DNA from: Alphaproteobacteria bacterium
GTDB taxonomy: Bacteria; Pseudomonadota; Alphaproteobacteria; Thalassobaculales; Thalassobaculaceae
Direction of reading: 5' to 3'
NCBI GenBank assembly: GCA_028822575.1
Contig: JAPKDN010000074.1
Location: 1 to 9,861, forward strand
Length of the DNA stretch: 9,861 nucleotides
The notes below the pieces were generated by a model, which had not been told where the DNA came from, did not search any database, and saw nothing but the letters and a program-made list of their open reading frames with translations. This document shows positions 5,959 to 9,861 of the stretch, piece by piece (within the stretch, counting starts at the first letter, position 1; each line of letters starts with the position of its first letter). The translations under genes were made by a program, and so were the position numbers.

Positions 5959-7527
5959 CTACACCGTTCGTTCCGTTCTCAAAGCCGCGATATCTCCCAC
6001 GACCCGCACCCGCGCCCGCACCGCGCGGCCGGGCATGTAGCTCATCGGGATACTTTCGATATCAACGACCTTGAGGCTATCCCGCGCCGCTCCCGCCGCG
6101 ACCGCGCGTTCCCGCGCCATCCGTTCGGCTTCGACCAAGAGCGCGTCGCGCTCCATCTCGCGGAAGACATGGTCAACGTCGCCGGAGATCTGGGCCATCG
6201 CGGCGCCAACGGCGTTGGCGACGGCGTGGTGCGGCACCCGAACCACCTCGGCGATCCCGTCCATCCGTTCCGGTGTCAACATCGCCGCGCCCCCGACCGC
6301 GAGCAGCAACGGGTCGCTGGCCTCGATCTTCATCCGATCGACCGCCTCGGTAAGCATCCTGTGCACCTCGGCGAGGCTGTCCCTAATCAAGAGCGCCGGC
6401 AAATGCGCGACCCGGGCCTTTTCCCCCATCTCCACCAACCCCGCCGCGACCGCGATATCCGAGAGGGTCAGGGTTTGGCCACCAAAAACCAAAGCCTCGT
6501 GGGACAGCCGGTGCCCAACGCTGCGCGGCCCAATCGACAGCGGGCTTTCCGCGACCAGGGCACAGCCGCCGAGGCCGATCGACATTAGATCAGGCATGCG
6601 AAAAAGGGTCCGCACACCACCGACTTTGACCACATTGTTGGCCTCGCGCGGATAGCCGGCCTTCAGGCAGCCAACATCGCTGGTGGTGCCGCCGATATCA
6701 ACAACCATGGCGTCCTCGACTCCGGCCAGGAACGCGGCGCCGCGCATCGAGTTGGTCGGCCCGGAGGCAAAGCTGAACACCGGCTGGTCGCGAGCCGTCG
6801 CGGCATCGACGACGGTGCCATCATTTTGGGTGATATAAAGCCGGGCGGAGATCCCGCTGTCCTGGATCGCCGCCTCGAAGGCATCGACGGTCCGGTGCGA
6901 GAGATCGATCAGACACGCATTCAGAAGCGCCGCGTTCTCACGCTCCAACAACCCTATTCGTCCTAGCGTACCTGAACGGGTGATTCGCAGATCCGGATGT
7001 TCGTGCTTAAGAATGTCCGCCGCCCGGGTCTCGCAGGCATTGGTGAGGGGGGAGAACACCGCGCTGACTGCCGCCGCGGTAATGCCGTCGGCCTTCATCT
7101 TTCTGCCTGCGTCGGCGATGGCGATTTCGTCCATCGGCACGATCGGCCGACCATCATATTCATGACCGCCCGCCACCAGATAGGCGCCGCCACCCACCAG
7201 CGCGGCCAAATTCTCTGGCCAGTCTACCATCGGTGGCAATGTGGAGCTAGCTGGCAGACATACTCTGAGCGCGGCAACCCGGTTCAGACCCCGGCGTTGG
7301 ACCACGGCATTGACGAAATGCGTGGTGCCGATCATAACCGCCGCGATGTCGTGCATCGCGTTGCCGGTGGTGTTGGCAAGATCCTTCAGTGCCGCACGAA
7401 TACCGCCGGTCACATCCTCGGTCGTCACAGTTTTGACTGCGCCCAAGACCATGCTTCCCTCGACCAGCACCGCGTCGGTATTGGTGCCGCCGACATCGAT
7501 TCCAATACGTTTCATGGGCCCCGTCAT
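5959..7527 (-). CDS. Hydantoinase/oxoprolinase family protein (HyuA-like ATPase subunit, short form)
   Basis: A 522-residue protein of the ASKHA-fold hydantoinaseA/oxoprolinase family. Phosphate-binding motifs are GIDVGGTNTD (9-18) and VDIGGTTSDVG (276-286). Other conserved blocks are GTTHFVNAVVQRRG (67-80), SGPTNSMRGAAFL (255-267) and SIGLGGCA (316-323), and LLLAVGGAAML lies further on. Relatives use ATP to open cyclic amides (hydantoin, 5-oxoproline) or act with a second subunit as acetone or acetophenone carboxylases. Typical HyuA proteins run about 680-700 residues. This shorter form, which I associate with an adjacent DUF917 gene, lacks the longer C-terminus, and no HyuB is seen. ATG 7527 overlaps the DUF917 stop as ATGA, suggesting coupled translation. 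An alternative ATG at 7515 begins directly at KRIGIDVGG, as in many homologues. Confidence 0.88.
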   Translation of the reverse strand: MTGPMKRIGIDVGGTNTDAVLVEGSMVLGAVKTVTTEDVTGGIRAALKDLANTTGNAMHDIAAVMIGTTHFVNAVVQRRGLNRVAALRVCLPASSTLPPMVDWPENLAALVGGGAYLVAGGHEYDGRPIVPMDEIAIADAGRKMKADGITAAAVSAVFSPLTNACETRAADILKHEHPDLRITRSGTLGRIGLLERENAALLNACLIDLSHRTVDAFEAAIQDSGISARLYITQNDGTVVDAATARDQPVFSFASGPTNSMRGAAFLAGVEDAMVVDIGGTTSDVGCLKAGYPREANNVVKVGGVRTLFRMPDLMSIGLGGCALVAESPLSIGPRSVGHRLSHEALVFGGQTLTLSDIAVAAGLVEMGEKARVAHLPALLIRDSLAEVHRMLTEAVDRMKIEASDPLLLAVGGAAMLTPERMDGIAEVVRVPHHAVANAVGAAMAQISGDVDHVFREMERDALLVEAERMARERAVAAGAARDSLKVVDIESIPMSYMPGRAVRARVRVVGDIAALRTERTV

Positions 7528-8630
7528 TGGCCGGCACGCTCGAAGACAGAGCGAAAATCGATATCGAAGCCGAAGGCGCGCGGGCCGACGGTGGCGAGCC
7601 CCTCGCCAGACATGAAACAGGCCGGCCCCGGCAGCGCCAGGACGTCGATCCTCTGACCATAGCGAATCACATCAGTACCAATGCCATCGCCGCTGACGCT
7701 GTCGACGACGCAGACCAGATCCGGTGTCATGACGACCGGCACGGCGCCACGATAGCCGACCGAGAATTCGTTCTGAAAATGCAGGGTAAACTCCGCGCCG
7801 GCGTCGTTGCCCAGCCCTTCGATGCGGGCCTGACCGCGCAGAAAACCCTCGGTCGGTCGGCGATCTACATCGACGACCTTGCCGGTAAACATTTTCAATC
7901 CACCACCGACCTCCAAGATCGCAGCGACTGGGTCGCAATGCGCGCGCCGCGCCGCCATCACCGCCTCACCCAGCGCGATCGCCTGCGTCGCGGTATGCAA
8001 AATGCCATGCTCCTTGACCTCGGCCCCGGTGCGCGGCGCCATACAGATCGCCGCGGTCGATCCACATTCCGTCGTGACGCGCCGGCTTATCCGCTCAACC
8101 CAGCCGGTATCAACGGCCTGGCTGATCACTACGTCATTGGCGCGAATGTCCGACAGCGAAAATGGCGCGCAAGACAATCCAGCAACCGCGAAACTGGTCA
8201 TCTGTAGCTCCGGATAGGCCCGACCCATTCCGTCGGCGTCGACCACCGGATAGCCAGTCAACGCAGCAACCATCATTGGATGCACGCCGTTACCGCCGCC
8301 AATCTCCATGCTCATCACGGCATCGAAAGGCCGGCCCAGATGCTTCTCCATCGCCCGAACCGGTCGCAGCGCGTGATATGCGTCGGGGATGCGTTCCTGA
8401 GCCACCAGCGGAGCGCCCATGGTCGAGACTACCGCAACGAGCGCATCATCATCCAGGCTGTTGGGGTCGACAAGCGTCGCCGCTCCGCCGAATTTGAACA
8501 GCTGCTTGACGTTCATCAGCTTGTGGTACGGATCACCACCGCCGCCAGTCCCGAGAATCCAGGCCCCCAACGCCAAGGCGTCCATGTCACCGATGGAAAG
8601 ATCTCGCGGCGGGTTAAGCGATGGGATCAT
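7524..8630 (-). CDS. DUF917-family protein (hydantoinase-associated)
   Basis: A 368-residue protein with the hallmarks of DUF917: GTGGGGDP (27-34), MEIGGGNG (108-115) and VVDADGMGRAYPELQM (129-144). The C-terminal part starts around residue 245 with EVGGGLKMFTGKVVDV. DUF917 genes are found almost always beside hydantoinase/oxoprolinase genes, as here, so it probably acts as a partner or as a catalytic subunit for the same substrate. From memory, Pfam renamed the family after an S-methyl-thiohydantoin desulfurase. That points to thiohydantoin or hydantoin rings, but it does not prove this protein's reaction. The ATG at 8630 has only a weak GGTGA upstream. It lies 24 bases after the reductase-like gene and overlaps the HyuA-like gene by four bases, consistent with one transcript. 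Confidence 0.85.
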   Translation of the reverse strand: MIPSLNPPRDLSIGDMDALALGAWILGTGGGGDPYHKLMNVKQLFKFGGAATLVDPNSLDDDALVAVVSTMGAPLVAQERIPDAYHALRPVRAMEKHLGRPFDAVMSMEIGGGNGVHPMMVAALTGYPVVDADGMGRAYPELQMTSFAVAGLSCAPFSLSDIRANDVVISQAVDTGWVERISRRVTTECGSTAAICMAPRTGAEVKEHGILHTATQAIALGEAVMAARRAHCDPVAAILEVGGGLKMFTGKVVDVDRRPTEGFLRGQARIEGLGNDAGAEFTLHFQNEFSVGYRGAVPVVMTPDLVCVVDSVSGDGIGTDVIRYGQRIDVLALPGPACFMSGEGLATVGPRAFGFDIDFRSVFERAGQ

Positions 8631-8654
8631 GGCGACATCACCGAGGCGCGAAGG

Positions 8655-9725
8655 TTACCCCACCTTGGCGCGGTTTCGCTCGATCCAGCCGTCTACCATG
8701 GCTACCGTGGAATCGACAGCGGCGTTCTGTTTGCCACGGCCCAAGGCGATGGACTGAACCAACCTGTCTACCCGCTCGATATTCGGCGCACCGGCGGCCA
8801 ATGCTCGCGCGGCAGAGGAGGGGCTGACCAGGGATTGGGCAGCATTCGCATATTTCTCGAACGGCACCATGTCTGATTGCGCGGCGCCAAGCGAGACGCA
8901 AAGCGACGAGACCCACTCATAAACGCTCCGGGTCTCCGCCAGATCTGTGTGCACCGCATCCTTGATGGTCCTCATATCCTCCGCCTGGACACAGCGATAG
9001 TTGCCGGCTAGGAGCATGCACCATTTGGCCATCGGCACGAAGATCGACTCATGCACCCGCAGCTTTACTGGAAGCTCCGCCGGACCGTCGCCAACATCAT
9101 AACGCGCACCCTCGATATCGGCCTCGATCTGGCGCAGCATGGCGGTGTGTTCATCTGAGACAAAACGGGCAGATTTGAAATTCGTCGGCAACCGCACCTG
9201 GAGCACGTTCACCGGCTCATCCGGCGGGCGGAAGGCCTGGGGGTCGGGGCTGCACAGGGTCATCAGATCTGGGTCAAGATTGTCCCAGACCGTGGCATCG
9301 GCATAGGCGTCGCGATAGGCGCTGGTATCCAAGCCCTTAATCCGCTTGAGATAGGTCAGCGGCGGCATATTCATGATCGACATCATCGGCACCTTGGCCG
9401 CCGACAGCCCTTCCAACACCGCGCGCACGCCAGGGGAGCGGTATTGCGGCTCCTGCATCGCCAATACGGCGAGATCATAGTCCGCGGCGGTGATCGATTC
9501 CGGCGACCCTGCGGAAAGATCACCCGGCAAATTGGTGGAGCGAATTTCAAACAACCCCTCGCGCCCCTTGACCGGCATCCGGACCAGAGTGCCCTCGGCG
9601 TTGATCAGATCAGCTTCGGCCGGCAGACAGATCAGCTTAGCGTTATGGCCGGCCAGGATAAGCTTGGTCGCCAATAGCGAGCCATAAGACGCGCCCATTA
9701 GGAGGATGTTGTATTTCTTCGCCAT
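8655..9725 (-). CDS. Ketopantoate-reductase-like NAD(P)-binding oxidoreductase
   Basis: A 356-residue protein. The N-terminus KYNILLMGASYGSLLATKLI (4-23) is a Rossmann strand with a GxxxGS loop, followed by AGHNAKLICLPAEADLINAEG (25-45). This resembles ApbA/PanE ketopantoate reductases. The helical C-terminal half keeps a Lys (K234 in VPMAKWCMLLAGN) and SSAARALAAGAPNIERVDRL (303-322), like the PanE C-terminal substrate loop. PanE is about 300 residues, so this is longer and divergent and is unlikely to serve pantothenate synthesis. It probably reduces a 2-oxo acid or oxidises a 2-hydroxy acid in the pathway served by the DUF917 and HyuA-like genes. ATG 9725 is preceded by GAGGGA, five bases before it, which overlaps the stop of the gene upstream. 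A TTG start at 9770 would run into that gene and is less likely. Confidence 0.78.
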   Translation of the reverse strand: MAKKYNILLMGASYGSLLATKLILAGHNAKLICLPAEADLINAEGTLVRMPVKGREGLFEIRSTNLPGDLSAGSPESITAADYDLAVLAMQEPQYRSPGVRAVLEGLSAAKVPMMSIMNMPPLTYLKRIKGLDTSAYRDAYADATVWDNLDPDLMTLCSPDPQAFRPPDEPVNVLQVRLPTNFKSARFVSDEHTAMLRQIEADIEGARYDVGDGPAELPVKLRVHESIFVPMAKWCMLLAGNYRCVQAEDMRTIKDAVHTDLAETRSVYEWVSSLCVSLGAAQSDMVPFEKYANAAQSLVSPSSAARALAAGAPNIERVDRLVQSIALGRGKQNAAVDSTVAMVDGWIERNRAKVG

Positions 9726-9732
9726 GTGTCCC

Positions 9733-9861
9733 TCACCCCGTAAGTCCGGCGACCATCGCCACTTTTGCAAACAGTGCCGGGAATGATTGGACGAGGGAAG
9801 CCACGGTGGGATGGAATTTCAGGATGCGGAAAACTGCGGCGACGGCATCGCTATGATGATC
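9733..9861 (-). CDS. C-terminal end of an unidentified gene (cut by right window edge)
   Basis: On the minus strand one frame is open from the right edge to the TGA at 9735-9733, giving 42 residues. It begins DHHSDAVAAVFRILKFHPTV and ends KVAMVAGLTG. The other two minus frames contain stops. Codon use is similar to that of the neighbouring genes. The stop lies seven bases before the reductase-like start and overlaps its ribosome site, as expected inside an operon. The fragment is too short to identify. Confidence 0.5.
   Translation of the reverse strand, partial: DHHSDAVAAVFRILKFHPTVASLVQSFPALFAKVAMVAGLTG

Noticed and set aside
6071..6655. Plus-strand open frame of 194 residues opposite the HyuA-like gene
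   Set aside because: It is low-complexity, rich in Ser/Ala/Arg, and antisense to conserved HyuA motifs.
8280..8876. Plus-strand open frame of 198 residues spanning the DUF917/reductase junction
   Set aside because: It is antisense to two supported genes and to their intergenic junction, with no recognisable domain.
9726..9770. Upstream TTG start (9770) for the reductase-like gene
   Set aside because: ATG 9725 has a good ribosome site and starts right before the Rossmann strand. The longer form would overlap the preceding open frame.

Overview
The window looks like a chromosomal stretch from a GC-rich alphaproteobacterium. This rests on a codon use rich in G and C at third positions, the gene families present, and an arginine-rich N-terminus on a trimethylamine-methyltransferase-like protein of a kind I associate with Rhodobacterales and Rhodospirillales. 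The genus cannot be named from the sequence. No rRNA, tRNA, CRISPR array, phage gene or intact insertion sequence was seen.

Layout, left to right. (1) Bases 1-342, minus strand: the N-terminal 114 residues of an MttB-family (trimethylamine / quaternary amine) methyltransferase, running off the left edge. (2) Bases 343-505: a divergent intergenic region. (3) Bases 506-1690, plus strand: a FOXRED1-like FAD-dependent amine/amino-acid oxidoreductase, the only convincing plus-strand gene. (4) Bases 1691-1910: a convergent gap with a small hairpin and two inverted copies of a REP-like palindrome. (5) Bases 5264-1911, minus strand: a four-gene run of transketolase N-terminal half, transketolase C-terminal half (ATGA overlap), an AhpD/carboxymuconolactone-decarboxylase-like protein, and a TauD/TfdA-type Fe(II)/2-oxoglutarate dioxygenase. 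(6) Bases 5265-5958: a 694-base gap without an intact gene. It holds a GIY-YIG nuclease remnant broken by one in-frame stop and flanked by two REP-like palindromes. (7) Bases 9861-5959, minus strand: a second run made of the C-terminal end of an unidentified gene, a ketopantoate-reductase-like NAD(P)-binding protein, a DUF917-family protein, and a short hydantoinase/oxoprolinase (HyuA-like) ATPase subunit. The last two share an ATGA overlap.

How the genes may work together. All intact genes are catabolic or redox enzymes, and no transporter or regulator is visible. The MttB-like and FAD genes fit turnover of methylated amines (demethylation or oxidation). The DUF917-HyuA pair with a dehydrogenase suggests ATP-dependent opening of a cyclic amide (hydantoin-like) ring or a related carboxylation. 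The split transketolase with a TauD-like dioxygenase suggests hydroxylation of a small carboxylate or sulfonate followed by two-carbon-unit transfer. The substrates are not determined by the sequence. The idea that the runs form one accessory catabolic island is inference.
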